Below, in pieces: positions 18,157 through 26,987 of a stretch of DNA of 64,000 nt. Position 1 is the stretch's first letter; every line of letters starts with the position of its first letter. Made by a program: the position numbers and the translations under genes. Origin of the DNA: Firmicutes bacterium UBA3572 (GTDB lineage: Bacteria > Bacillota > Desulfotomaculia > Desulfotomaculales > Desulforudaceae). The notes beneath the pieces are model-generated. The model had not been told where the DNA came from. It saw nothing but the letters and a program-made list of their open reading frames with translations, and ran no database searches. Where the stretch lies: contig DFNH01000032.1 of NCBI GenBank assembly GCA_002375985.1, positions 42,610 to 106,609 on the forward strand, in the 5' to 3' direction.

Positions 18157-19023
18157 TTAGACATGACCGTCGGTACCCGTCAGGTACAGCATCGGGTCGA
18201 ACGGCTGGCCGTACCAGCGCACCTCAAAGTGCAGGTGCGGACCAAACGAACGTCCGGTGTTCCCCACCCGGGCGATCACCTCACCGGCGTCGACCCAGCC
18301 ACCGCAGGCAACGGTAAGCTGCGAACAGTGTGCGTAGTAAGTGTGCAGACCGTCGCCGTGGTCCAGGATGACCAAAAGACCGAAGGTCCCCGCCGGACCG
18401 GCGAAGATCACCCGTCCGGCCTCGGCCGCCCGGATCGCCGCCCCATGATCGGCGGCGATGTCGATGCCGTAATGCGGCTGGCCATCATCCCGCGGACCAA
18501 AAACCGAGGTCAGCGGCCCGACCACCGGCCACATAAGGCTCTGCCAGTCCGTGACCGGCACCACCGGTCCACCGTGCGGGATACCCGGGATGCGCAGTTG
18601 TTGGCCGGGGTAAAGGAAATCCGGCTCGGACAACCGGTTCTCCCGGATCAGGTCGGCCAGCGGCACCCGGTACAGGGCAGCAATGGCGGTCAGGTTTTCC
18701 CCGGTACGCACCAGGTGTTTAAACCCGTCCACGGGGATAATCACTACTTGCCCGGGCCGGATAAACTCCGGATCTTCAAGATCGTTGGCCGCCACCAAGG
18801 TTTTCAGACTGACCCGGTGATCCTGGGCGATCTGCCACAGGCTGTCGCCCTCCCGGACCAGGTAGCGGCCCGCCGCCGTCTGCACAGCCAAATTGTCAGG
18901 CCGGATTTCATAGGACCGATCCGGTATGATCAACTCGTCCAGACGCGCGCTGGCCGGTTGAATCAGGGCGGCGGCCATAATCACCGTGGCCACGCCCGTC
19001 GCTAGCAAACGCCTGAGTTTCAC
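18157..19023 (-). CDS. LysM-containing M23 family metallopeptidase, secreted
   Basis: Cell-wall endopeptidase candidate of 288 residues. An N-terminal signal peptide ends at about residue 26 (AALIQPASA). Two LysM repeats follow: YLVREGDSLWQIAQDHRVSL and HLVRTGENLTAIAALYRVPL. The C-terminal peptidase M23 domain has the zinc residues in HYGIDIAADHG and HLHFEV. GTG start. It lies downstream of rho, where rpmE is often found in Firmicutes. It probably acts on peptidoglycan during growth or sporulation. Confidence 0.92.
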   Translation of the reverse strand: MKLRRLLATGVATVIMAAALIQPASARLDELIIPDRSYEIRPDNLAVQTAAGRYLVREGDSLWQIAQDHRVSLKTLVAANDLEDPEFIRPGQVVIIPVDGFKHLVRTGENLTAIAALYRVPLADLIRENRLSEPDFLYPGQQLRIPGIPHGGPVVPVTDWQSLMWPVVGPLTSVFGPRDDGQPHYGIDIAADHGAAIRAAEAGRVIFAGPAGTFGLLVILDHGDGLHTYYAHCSQLTVACGGWVDAGEVIARVGNTGRSFGPHLHFEVRWYGQPFDPMLYLTGTDGHV

Positions 19024-19101
19024 CGGTCTTCACCACCTGTTTTCAGCGTTCGCTAGCTAGTTTTTCCGTTACCGGTCCGCTCTAAACGTCTTTGGTTTAG
19101 T

Positions 19102-20610
19102 TTACTTACGGTGCAACGGGGAATGGGGCTGGACCCATCCTTCGGACGGCCCACCGGTCGCCTGCCTGAAGGCCTTGAAATTGCGCACTAGTTCGGCGTT
19201 GGAACGCGTGCGCCGCATCTCCTCGATCAGGTATTCCATAGCCTCCCACGCGGACAACTGGCTGGTCGTCTTGCGGAAGTACCACATCAACTCCAACTCA
19301 TCGGGAGTCAACAGCAGCTCCTCCTTGCGGGTGCCGGAGCGCTGCACGTCAATGGCCGGGAAGATGCGTTTTTCCGAAAGGCGCCGGTCCAGAATCAACT
19401 CCATGTTGCCGGTGCCTTTAAATTCTTCGAAAATGACCTCGTCCATCCGGCTGCCGGTTTCAATCAAGGCCGTGGCCAGAATGGTCAGGCTGCCGCCCTC
19501 CTCGACCTTGCGTGCGGCCCCAAAAAACCGCTTGGGCTTGTGCAGGGCGCCCGGATCCACACCGCCCGAAAGGGTACGGCCGGAAGGAGGCACCACCAGG
19601 TTGTAGGCCCGGCCCAAACGGGTAATGCTGTCCAAAAGGATGGCGACGTCCTTTTTCTGTTCCACCAGTCGTTTAGCCCGCTCCAAAACCATTTCCACCA
19701 CCCGGACATGGTTTTCGGCCGGCTCGTCAAAGGTGGAACTGATCACTTCGGCCTTTACGGACCGCTGAATGTCGGTGACTTCCTCAGGGCGCTCGTCGAT
19801 AAGGAGAATCATCAGGATTACTTCCGGATGATTGGCGGTAATACTGTTGGCGATCTCCTTCAGGAGCGTGGTCTTACCCGCCTTGGGCGGGGCGACAATC
19901 AGACCGCGCTGACCCTTGCCCAGCGGCGAAATAAGGTCGATAATCCGGGCGGCAATCCGCTCCGGAGTCGTCTCCAATGTAAGCCGTTCCTGCGGGTAGA
20001 GCGGCGTCAACTCGTCAAAATGTTTACGCCGCCCGAGGGTCAGCGCATCGTCCCCGTTGACCGTTTCCACCCGCAACAACGCCAGATACTTTTCGTTATC
20101 CTTGGGCGGGCGGCACTGGCCCGAAACCAGGTCCCCCGTACGTAGATCGAATTTTCGGATCTGGGAAGCCGAAACATAAATGTCGTCGTTGGACGGTATA
20201 AACTGGGACGGCCTTAAAAACCCGTACCCTTCGGGCAGAATCTCCAGAAATCCCTGAGCCTGAAACAGCCGGCTCCGGTCGGGCCACATCCTGCCGCTAT
20301 CCTGGTGTAGCTGGTGCGGGCTGTAAGGCTTTGCCGGCGGGTGATGGTGCCCCACCTCCGGTAGCGCCGGGTGTTCCGGTTGGAGTTCCTGTTCGGAGCT
20401 TCGCTGGTCCGGCTTTGGCGCCGGCAGGGGAGGCTGTTCCTCTGCCTTTCTGTGTTCTTCTTCTTTTTCTTTTTGTTGCTGCACCCGGTCTATGGCGGCG
20501 ATCAGGTCTTTTTTCCGTAGGCGATAGTAAGCAGGGATGTTCAGTTTTTTGGCCAGACCCTGAAGCTCAGCTACCGTCATGCGCTGCAATGCGGCTAAGG
20601 ACAAAAGCAA
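19102..20610 (-). CDS. rho: Transcription termination factor Rho
   Basis: Hexameric RNA-dependent ATPase that releases transcripts. The 502-residue protein has an N-terminal Rho_N domain (MTVAELQGLAKKLNIPAYYR) and a charged K/E/P/H-rich linker at about residues 45-105. An RNA-binding cold-shock fold (GFLRPSQFIPSNDDIYVSAS) and the ATPase core with APPKAGKTTLLKEIANSI follow. The linker makes it longer than E. coli Rho, as in other high-GC Gram-positives. The first codons are TTG CTT TTG after GGGAGGG, so the true start may be 20604. Confidence 0.96.
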   Translation of the reverse strand: MLLSLAALQRMTVAELQGLAKKLNIPAYYRLRKKDLIAAIDRVQQQKEKEEEHRKAEEQPPLPAPKPDQRSSEQELQPEHPALPEVGHHHPPAKPYSPHQLHQDSGRMWPDRSRLFQAQGFLEILPEGYGFLRPSQFIPSNDDIYVSASQIRKFDLRTGDLVSGQCRPPKDNEKYLALLRVETVNGDDALTLGRRKHFDELTPLYPQERLTLETTPERIAARIIDLISPLGKGQRGLIVAPPKAGKTTLLKEIANSITANHPEVILMILLIDERPEEVTDIQRSVKAEVISSTFDEPAENHVRVVEMVLERAKRLVEQKKDVAILLDSITRLGRAYNLVVPPSGRTLSGGVDPGALHKPKRFFGAARKVEEGGSLTILATALIETGSRMDEVIFEEFKGTGNMELILDRRLSEKRIFPAIDVQRSGTRKEELLLTPDELELMWYFRKTTSQLSAWEAMEYLIEEMRRTRSNAELVRNFKAFRQATGGPSEGWVQPHSPLHRK

Positions 20611-20755
20611 CCCTCCCTTCCGATTTAGGGTCGTTAATTGTATTGCCGCCCGGAATGGTTTTTATTCCTTAACGAGCGGAAAATCCATAGACTGGTGTAC
20701 CTGCATGTGGTCGCACTAATAACAGTTTTAAGGCATAGGGAACAATGTTGAAAAC

Positions 20756-21403
20756 CTAACGGTTCTGAAGCGTGGCCCAGTCGTCCAAAAACTTCTGCAA
20801 ACCGATGTCCGTAAGCGGATGCCTGATCATTTGCATCAAAATCTTGTAAGGCACGGTGGCAATGTGCGCCCCGGCCTGCGCCGCGGCGATCACGTGCAGA
20901 GGGTGCCGGATCGAGGCGGCAATCACCTTGGTTTCAAGATCATGGAGCCCGAAAATCTCTACGGTGTCGGCCACCACCTGCATGCCGTCGTGACCGGCAT
21001 CGTCCAGGCGCCCGACAAACGGGCTGACGAAACTGGCCCCGGCCAGGGCAGCCAAAAGGGCCTGATTGGCGGAAAACACCAGGGTAACGTTGGTCCGGAT
21101 TCCTTGCGGCTCCAACCGGCTGATCGCCTTGAGGCCTTCCGGCAACATGGGGATCTTGATGACCACGTTGGGATGGATCTTGGCCAGTTCCTCGGCCTCG
21201 GCCACCATGGCGTCCGCCTCGGTGCTGATCACCTCGGCGCTAACCGGCCCGTCCACGATCGCGGTGATCTCCCGGACCACCTGCCGAAAGTCCCGCCCCT
21301 CCTTGGCGATCAGGCTTGGGTTGGTGGTCACCCCGGAAATTACGCCCAGGGCGGCTGCTTCCTTAACTTCGTCCACGTTGGCGGTGTCCAGAAACAGTTG
21401 CAT
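20756..21403 (-). CDS. fsa: Fructose-6-phosphate aldolase / transaldolase-like protein
   Basis: A 215-residue class I aldolase of the small transaldolase family (FSA/TalC/YwjH). MQLFLDTANVDEVKEAA and GVTTNPSLIAKEG mark the N-terminus, and the Schiff-base lysine lies in VVIKIPM at about residue 83. Sequence alone does not separate aldolase from transaldolase activity. It lies between fba and rho, the same order as in Bacillus (spo0F-fba-ywjH-rho). The ATG follows AGGAGGT. The leader contains element copy 2. Confidence 0.9.
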   Translation of the reverse strand: MQLFLDTANVDEVKEAAALGVISGVTTNPSLIAKEGRDFRQVVREITAIVDGPVSAEVISTEADAMVAEAEELAKIHPNVVIKIPMLPEGLKAISRLEPQGIRTNVTLVFSANQALLAALAGASFVSPFVGRLDDAGHDGMQVVADTVEIFGLHDLETKVIAASIRHPLHVIAAAQAGAHIATVPYKILMQMIRHPLTDIGLQKFLDDWATLQNR

Positions 21404-21458
21404 ATGCGCGCGAAACCTCCTGGTGGGTATGTTATGTAGGTGGATACACTGGCTAGAT

Positions 21459-21528
21459 TCTGCTCAAAGAGTGACCTTATGAGCGGCGTGCTCTACCGGA
21501 CACCAAGCAGATTTCTTCAGCAGAAACC
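21459..21528 (-). ncRNA. Repeated structured leader element, copy 2 (upstream of fsa)
   Basis: On the minus strand: GGTTTCTGCTGAAGAAATC, then a GGTGT...CACGCC hairpin and CCGCTCATAAGGTCAC. Pairing is retained with changed bases relative to copies 1 and 3: GGTTT/AAATC, GGTGT/CACGCC with a U-G pair, and outer TCTGCT/AGCAGA. It lies between the fba stop and the fsa start, in sense orientation. Function unknown. Confidence 0.5.
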
Positions 21529-21538
21529 AGCTATCTTC

Positions 21539-22402
21539 TTAGATCTCTTTGGCCCGGCCGGAACCGCCAAATAGGCGGATCTTTTCGCGGATGACCTCGA
21601 CGGCCGCCTCCCGGGCCGGACCGAGCACCTTGCGGGGGTCGATCTCCTCCGGCGCGGCGGCCAGCACCGCCCGCAACTTGCCCGTAAAGGCCTGGCGGAT
21701 GTCGGTGTCAATATTCACCTTGCAGACGCCCCGCCCAATGGCTTCGCGGATCGCGTCCGCAGGCACACCCGAGGATCCGTGGAGCACCAGGGGTGTGGGC
21801 ACCCGTTCCCGGATCCGCGTCAAACGATCGAAATCCAGGCGGGGCGTACCGCGGTAAAGCCCGTGTGCGGTCCCGATGGCAACCGCCAACGCGTCCACTT
21901 CCGTGGCCTGCACGAAGTAGGCCGCTTCGTCCGGATCGGTGAAAAAGGCCTCCCGCGCATCCACGGTGATGTCGTCTTCGGTGCCGCCGATGCGGCCCAG
22001 TTCGGCCTCCACCGACACGTCCACGGGTCGTGCCAGTTCCACCACCCGGCGGGTCAGCCCGATATTCTCCTCCAGGGGCAGGTGGGATCCGTCGATCATC
22101 ACCGAACTGAAACCGGCCCGGACACAACGCACCACCTGGGACCAGGAGGTCCCATGATCAAGGTGCACGGCGACCGGAACCCGGGCCCGCCGGGCAGCCT
22201 CCAGGGCCAACGCGGCAATGTAGGGCAATTCGGCATACTTAATCGCGCCCTGACTGGCCTGGATGACCACCGGTGCCGCTTCGGCCTCGGCCGCCCGGAT
22301 GATCGCCTGGATAATTTCGAGGTTGTTGCCGTTGAAGGCCCCGACGGCCCAGCCACCGGCCTGAGACCGCCGGAGGATCGCCGCCAAGTTAACCAAAGAC
22401 AT
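21539..22402 (-). CDS. fba: Class II fructose-bisphosphate aldolase
   Basis: Zinc-dependent cleavage of fructose 1,6-bisphosphate. The 287-residue protein has zinc ligands in VAVHLDHGTSW and VEAELGRIGG, the substrate loop LHGSSGVPAD, and KVNIDTDIRQAFTG near the C-terminus. ATG 22402 was preferred over the TTG one codon earlier. It is part of the spo0F-(CxxC protein)-fba-fsa-rho block. Related GatY/KbaY tagatose aldolases cannot be fully excluded, but the context favours fba. Confidence 0.93.
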   Translation of the reverse strand: MSLVNLAAILRRSQAGGWAVGAFNGNNLEIIQAIIRAAEAEAAPVVIQASQGAIKYAELPYIAALALEAARRARVPVAVHLDHGTSWSQVVRCVRAGFSSVMIDGSHLPLEENIGLTRRVVELARPVDVSVEAELGRIGGTEDDITVDAREAFFTDPDEAAYFVQATEVDALAVAIGTAHGLYRGTPRLDFDRLTRIRERVPTPLVLHGSSGVPADAIREAIGRGVCKVNIDTDIRQAFTGKLRAVLAAAPEEIDPRKVLGPAREAAVEVIREKIRLFGGSGRAKEI

Positions 22403-22417
22403 CAAACATCGCTCCGT

Positions 22418-23086
22418 TTACGGTTGGTGATTGTCGCGCTTACGGCGGTGGGTTTTCTTTCGCTTTTCCGCGAACACCTGGCGCGCCAGCTCGATGGTTT
22501 CACGCGTCTCCAGTTCGGCCAGGTCTTGCTCGGCTTCGGCGGGCAGTACACACATCCGCAGGCAGTGTCGGCAGTGCAGTTCGACCCGGTCGGGAAAGAT
22601 CTCCAGTTCGATGCAGTTCTCCCCGCAGGGGCAGGAAAGACCACCATCCTCGGCCAGTGTGTGTACGTGGGTGAGGATGGACAACATTACTTCGGCGTCC
22701 CGGAAGTAGCTCGGTCCCCCCATCTCCTCCACCAGCATTTCCAATGTCTCTTCCTTGGTCTGCAAATAGGCCTGTACCCGCTCGTGGGGACCGATGCACC
22801 CCAACTCCAATCCGGTTTCCAAACAGGACAGGTAAAGCGAGTTCTGGGTCCATAGTTCTCCGGGAGTAAGATGGTACGTGTGGTTGGCATCACAGATGAC
22901 GCAGTTGATCGCCAGCCAGTAAGATTTGCGGCCTTTGGTGCCCGCCGTCAGCAACCGGCTACCGCAGGAACACCTGTATTCGCTTACTCGTCCCCGGCCC
23001 AGGGCGAACCGGGAAATGGTCTTTAAGGCCGCACGGCCACAGTCCGGACAACGCAGGGCCAATGCCGTTTCGGTTTTGATGAGCAT
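22418..23086 (-). CDS. Uncharacterised protein with four CxxC-type zinc motifs
   Basis: A 222-residue protein of unknown function. Paired cysteines occur in four groups: CPDCGR near residue 14, CSCGSR at about 40, CVICDANHTYHL at about 62, and CPCGENCIELEIF with ELHCRHC at about 165-190. The C-terminus is basic. The pattern suggests zinc-ribbon folds and possibly nucleic-acid or protein binding. The ATG follows AAGGAGGT. It lies 16 nt upstream of fba and downstream of spo0F, inside a conserved operon position, so a role linked to sporulation or central metabolism is possible but unproven. Confidence 0.8.
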   Translation of the reverse strand: MLIKTETALALRCPDCGRAALKTISRFALGRGRVSEYRCSCGSRLLTAGTKGRKSYWLAINCVICDANHTYHLTPGELWTQNSLYLSCLETGLELGCIGPHERVQAYLQTKEETLEMLVEEMGGPSYFRDAEVMLSILTHVHTLAEDGGLSCPCGENCIELEIFPDRVELHCRHCLRMCVLPAEAEQDLAELETRETIELARQVFAEKRKKTHRRKRDNHQP

Positions 23087-23150
23087 AGGCGGACTCCAAC
23101 CTCCTTACTGGTCCAAAGCCTAGTTCGCCACCGGAGCGGTGAATCCTTTC

Positions 23151-23522
23151 TCAGGAACAAAAATCAAACCGAAACCCCTCCAGAACCCTGCGTACCGCGG
23201 CACGCACTTCATTCAAATCAAACGGTTTGATGATCAAGCACCGGACCCCCATCCGCTCAGCCTCCTCCGCATCAGACACCTCACCGTAGGCGGTGATGAG
23301 GATCACCGGGATGCCGGGCGCAAACTTGTTAATTTCGCGCAGCGTTTCCAGTCCAGAGAGTCCCGGCATTTTAAGGTCGAGCAGAATGAGGTCGGGCCTG
23401 TTTTCCCGGACGACGCCAATGGCCTCGTGACCGTTGGCGGCCAGCACCACTTCGTGTTCTCCTCCCAGGGCCTCGGCCAAAAGCTGCCGGATGGCCAGCT
23501 GGTCGTCCACGACCAACAGCAT
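23151..23522 (-). CDS. spo0F: Spo0F-type single-domain response regulator
   Basis: Receiver-only protein of the sporulation phosphorelay, passing phosphate from kinases to a phosphotransferase such as Spo0B. About 123 residues from ATG 23522 (MLLVVDDQLAIRQLL), which gives the canonical receiver start; a GTG 12 nt earlier is also possible. The acidic pocket (VVDDQ), phospho-acceptor Asp in LILLDLKMPG, Thr in ILITAYG and Lys in IKPFD are all present. No output domain. Position ahead of fba matches spo0F in other spore formers. Confidence 0.9.
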   Translation of the reverse strand: MLLVVDDQLAIRQLLAEALGGEHEVVLAANGHEAIGVVRENRPDLILLDLKMPGLSGLETLREINKFAPGIPVILITAYGEVSDAEEAERMGVRCLIIKPFDLNEVRAAVRRVLEGFRFDFCS

Positions 23523-23620
23523 CCCCCGCCCCACCTCCGATTATTCTGCGGTTAGCTCGGGTATGATTTCTGGATCCGTACCGGAAAATCCTGCCGGCTC
23601 AAAACGTCGGGTGCAAAACA

Positions 23621-24259
23621 TTAAAACCACGACGGTAGAGCAGGGGTGACGGCCGCTAACCCAAAGGCGAAAAAGACGAGCAATATGATCAGCAGCACCC
23701 CGGTGGCGGCGACGGGCAAAAGGACCGCGGCCACCGCCGCCCCGGTGGAAAAGTAGTGTATCTCACGCAGGCCGAACACCAGCAGGACAACGCTCCAGAT
23801 AAACACCCCCAGACCCAGCAGGCCGAGCAACGGGGAGGCCACCGCCTCGTCGAGACCGGTCAGCACCACCAGCCCCTCCACCGGCAACAGCAAGATGGCC
23901 GGCAAACCGGCCAGACCGTAAGCGACCAGGGTACCCCGCGCCCCGGCGCTCCCTCCCAGAAGCTGCGCGGTCAGGTGTAAGATTGCCCCCCATCCCAACC
24001 ATTTGGCGTACCAGAGGAAAAAGCCGCTGAGCGCAAGAAACGGAGCTACCGGCGCCACCAGGTGGGCGATCTCCGGCGCTACTCCACCGGGACCCAACGC
24101 CCGGAGGGTTAGGATGCCCATCAGCGTACCAGCCGCGTTCACCAGGGTGACGATGATCAGGGTCAAAAATAAAGGCGGGTCTTCGGCCAACCGCCGGAAG
24201 GTCCGGACGGGGTCGAACAGGACGCCGTAGATAACCTCGAGGAAGCCGGTACTGCCCAT
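23621..24259 (-). CDS. YIP1 family membrane protein
   Basis: A 212-residue protein with five predicted transmembrane stretches and the N-terminal amphipathic segment VLFDPVRTFRRLAEDPPL typical of Yip1-domain proteins. Function in bacteria is unknown. ATG after AAGGAGT. It lies between spo0F and sppA. Confidence 0.8.
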   Translation of the reverse strand: MGSTGFLEVIYGVLFDPVRTFRRLAEDPPLFLTLIIVTLVNAAGTLMGILTLRALGPGGVAPEIAHLVAPVAPFLALSGFFLWYAKWLGWGAILHLTAQLLGGSAGARGTLVAYGLAGLPAILLLPVEGLVVLTGLDEAVASPLLGLLGLGVFIWSVVLLVFGLREIHYFSTGAAVAAVLLPVAATGVLLIILLVFFAFGLAAVTPALPSWF

Positions 24260-24281
24260 ACCGCAAACTCCTTTCCAAAAT

Positions 24282-24298
24282 GGGGACAGGCATGTTTT
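24282..24298. repeat. Dispersed GGGGACAGG motif, copy 2
   Basis: GGGGACAGGCATGTTTT, identical over 17 bp to 8232-8248, immediately followed by the inverted DnaA-box hairpin at 24295-24326. Confidence 0.5.
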
Positions 24299-24326
24299 GT
24301 GGATAACCCCCTACTTATCCACAAAA
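24295..24326. promoter_or_regulatory. Perfect inverted pair of DnaA-box sequences / hairpin
   Basis: TTTTGTGGATAA and TTATCCACAAAA form a perfect 12-bp inverted repeat around an 8-nt spacer. Each arm contains the consensus DnaA box TTATCCACA. It lies between sppA and the YIP1 gene. It could titrate or bind DnaA, or simply act as a hairpin terminator for sppA. Confidence 0.55.
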
Positions 24327-24357
24327 GCCGGACGCCGGAGTCCAACGCCGCCAGAGG

Positions 24358-25263
24358 TTAACGCTGGTCGAAAGGCGGGGTGACCAGCAGCCAGGACGCT
24401 TGGGGACCTCTGAGCGGGGAGATGATGCCGAACCAGAAGTCCCGCAAGAAGTCCCGCCGGCCCAGTTCAACCACCGGGGCCACCTCCGGGTCCAGCCCGG
24501 CGAGCTCCGCGGCTACCCGCACCGCGTCCCGGAAGTCACCGAGTTCATCCACCAGCCCCAATTGATAGGCCTGGCGCCCGGTGAAAATCCGGCCGTCGGC
24601 CAACTCGCGCACCTGGGCTTCGGGCAGGTCGCGTCCCCGGACGACCACATCGATAAACTGCTCGTAGATGTCTTCCACCATCCCCTGAAAAATAGCCCGT
24701 TCCTCGGGAGTCGGTTCGCGGTCCGGCGCCCCCATATCCTTAAACGGTCCGCTCTTAAAGGTCTCGGTCTCGATCCCAAGCTTCTCGTAGAGGCCGGTCA
24801 GGGTGTAAGTCTGGATGATCACGCCAATGCTGCCGGTTACGGTCGCCGGGTTAGCCACGACGTGGTCGGCGTGCGCCGCAATCCAATAGGCCCCCGAAGT
24901 GGAGATGTCCCCCATGGAGGCCACCACCGGCTTGCCCGCGGCCTGCACGTGCCGTACGGCCTCGCTGATCTCCTGGGAGGCGGCCGCCGAACCGCCGGGG
25001 CTGTTCAAACGCACCACCACCGCCCTGATTTCTGGATCATCCGCCGCCTGCCGGAGCTGAGCGGCGATCTCCTCGGCACCAAACGCGCCGAAAAGGCCCG
25101 GCGCGCCCCCGACAACCACCCCTTCAACCCGGACCACCCCGATCTGACCGCCGACCCCGGTCCGGTGGTAGTCGGGCGCCTGACGTCCGCCCAGGACGGC
25201 CACCAATACCAGGGACAAAACAATGGCGGCCAGAATAAAACCGGCCAAGAGTTTTTGTTTCAA
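24358..25263 (-). CDS. sppA: Signal peptide peptidase SppA
   Basis: Membrane-anchored serine protease that clears cleaved signal peptides. At 301 residues it is the short Gram-positive form. An N-terminal transmembrane helix (residues 5-25) is followed by the S49 domain. The catalytic Ser lies in ISTSGAYWIAAHADHVV and the general-base Lys in ETFKSGPFKDMGAPDRE. TTG start with GGGGGGAGT. It lies downstream of pyrG. Confidence 0.92.
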   Translation of the reverse strand: MKQKLLAGFILAAIVLSLVLVAVLGGRQAPDYHRTGVGGQIGVVRVEGVVVGGAPGLFGAFGAEEIAAQLRQAADDPEIRAVVVRLNSPGGSAAASQEISEAVRHVQAAGKPVVASMGDISTSGAYWIAAHADHVVANPATVTGSIGVIIQTYTLTGLYEKLGIETETFKSGPFKDMGAPDREPTPEERAIFQGMVEDIYEQFIDVVVRGRDLPEAQVRELADGRIFTGRQAYQLGLVDELGDFRDAVRVAAELAGLDPEVAPVVELGRRDFLRDFWFGIISPLRGPQASWLLVTPPFDQR

Positions 25264-25345
25264 ACCGACTCCCCCCTCGGAATAAAGTGGGCACGCGTAA
25301 ACCCAGTTTCAAACCTGATCACCACAAGGTCAGGCAGGCTCTGTT

Positions 25346-26965
25346 TTACTTTGTGCGCCTCGCTTCCCGGGCGGCGGCGATAAAGTCACGGAATAACGGG
25401 TGCGGCCGGTTGGGTCGAGACAAGAATTCCGGGTGAAACTGGGTGGCGACGAACCACGGATGCTCCCGCAGTTCAATGATCTCCACCAGGTCCCCGTCGG
25501 GGTAAATACCGCTTAAGACCATACCCGCCCGGGCCAATTCCTCCCGGTATTGGTTGTTAAACTCGTAACGGTGCCGGTGGCGCTCCCGGATTACCTCCCG
25601 GCCGTACGCACGGTAGGCCAGGGTGTCCGCCGCAATCCGGCAGGGGTAGCTGCCCAGCCGCATGGTGCCGCCCTTGTCCTCCACGGCCTTTTGTTCAGGC
25701 AGCAGGTCAATTACCGGCCACGGTGTCGCCGGGTCGAACTCGGCGCTGTTGGCCTGGCTCCAGCCGAGCCGTGTGCGGGCGAATTCAACCACCGCCAACT
25801 GCATGCCCAGGCAAATCCCCAGAAAGGGAATGCGCTTTTCCCGGGCATAACGGATGGCCCGGATTTTGCCCTTGATACCCCGGTCGCCAAACCCGCCGGG
25901 CACCAGGATGCCGTCGGCGGTGCCCAGGACTCCGTCCACCGCCGCGTCATTCATGTTTTCCAGATCTTCGGCGTTGATCAAACGCAGATCCACGTCGACA
26001 TTGTTGGCGATCCCGCCGTGGCACAAAGCTTCGCCTACACTCATGTAGGCATCCGGCAGGGATACGTATTTGCCCACCAGCGCAATGCTCACCCGCCCTT
26101 CAGGGTTGCGCAGCCTTTCCAGCAAGGCCTCCCATTCGGACAGATCCGGCGGCGCGCAGTCCAACTCGAGCCGCTCCACCACGAACGCGCCTAGCCCCTC
26201 GCGCTCCAGCATCACCGGCACCTCATAGATAAACGGTACGTCCAGGGCCTCGATGACCGCCCTCTCCTCAGTGTCACAAAAAAGAGCTAACTTTTTCTTC
26301 AGGTCTGCGGAAATCGGTTTTTCGGTCCGGCAGATCAGCACGTCGGGCTGGATACCGATACTGCGCAGCTCCTTGACGCTGTGCTGCGTCGGTTTGGTCT
26401 TTAGCTCGTTAGCCGCCCGCAAGTAAGGCACAAGGGTTACGTGAATGTATAGGGTGTTCCCCCGGCCCAGGTCGCTTTTCAACTGCCGGATGGCCTCTAG
26501 AAAAGGCAGGGACTCGATATCGCCCACCGTGCCCCCAATCTCGGCGATGACCACATCGGCGCCCGTTACCTCGCCCACCAGGAGCACCCGGCTTTTGATC
26601 TCGTTGGTGATGTGGGGAATTACTTGCACGGTGCCCCCCAGGAATTCGCCCTTGCGCTCCTTGCGGATCACAGAGGAGTAAATGGCACCGGTAGTAACGT
26701 TGCTTACTTGGTTTGCGTTCCGGTTGGTGAACCGCTCGTAATGGCCCAGGTCAAGGTCGGTTTCCGCGCCGTCGTCGGTAACGAAGACCTCGCCGTGCTG
26801 AAAGGGACTCATGGTGCCCGGGTCGACGTTCAGGTATGGATCGAGTTTCATGATTGCCACTTCCAACCCGCGGCTTATTAGCAACCGGCCGAGGGAGGCC
26901 GCGGCAATCCCCTTGCCCAGCGAAGAAACCACACCGCCGGTCACAAAGATGTATTTGGTGGCCAT
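25346..26965 (-). CDS. pyrG: CTP synthase
   Basis: Glutamine-dependent amination of UTP to CTP. At 539 residues it is full length. The N-terminal synthetase domain has GGVVSSLGKGIAAASLGRLL. The C-terminal glutamine amidotransferase has the oxyanion GGFGDRG, nucleophile Cys in GICLGMQLAVVEFA, and the His-Glu pair in ATQFHPEFLS. The ATG follows GGGAGGAG. It lies downstream of argS across about 170 nt of short repeats. Confidence 0.98.
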   Translation of the reverse strand: MATKYIFVTGGVVSSLGKGIAAASLGRLLISRGLEVAIMKLDPYLNVDPGTMSPFQHGEVFVTDDGAETDLDLGHYERFTNRNANQVSNVTTGAIYSSVIRKERKGEFLGGTVQVIPHITNEIKSRVLLVGEVTGADVVIAEIGGTVGDIESLPFLEAIRQLKSDLGRGNTLYIHVTLVPYLRAANELKTKPTQHSVKELRSIGIQPDVLICRTEKPISADLKKKLALFCDTEERAVIEALDVPFIYEVPVMLEREGLGAFVVERLELDCAPPDLSEWEALLERLRNPEGRVSIALVGKYVSLPDAYMSVGEALCHGGIANNVDVDLRLINAEDLENMNDAAVDGVLGTADGILVPGGFGDRGIKGKIRAIRYAREKRIPFLGICLGMQLAVVEFARTRLGWSQANSAEFDPATPWPVIDLLPEQKAVEDKGGTMRLGSYPCRIAADTLAYRAYGREVIRERHRHRYEFNNQYREELARAGMVLSGIYPDGDLVEIIELREHPWFVATQFHPEFLSRPNRPHPLFRDFIAAAREARRTK

Positions 26966-26987
26966 GTTCTCCTCCCAAACTTTTATA

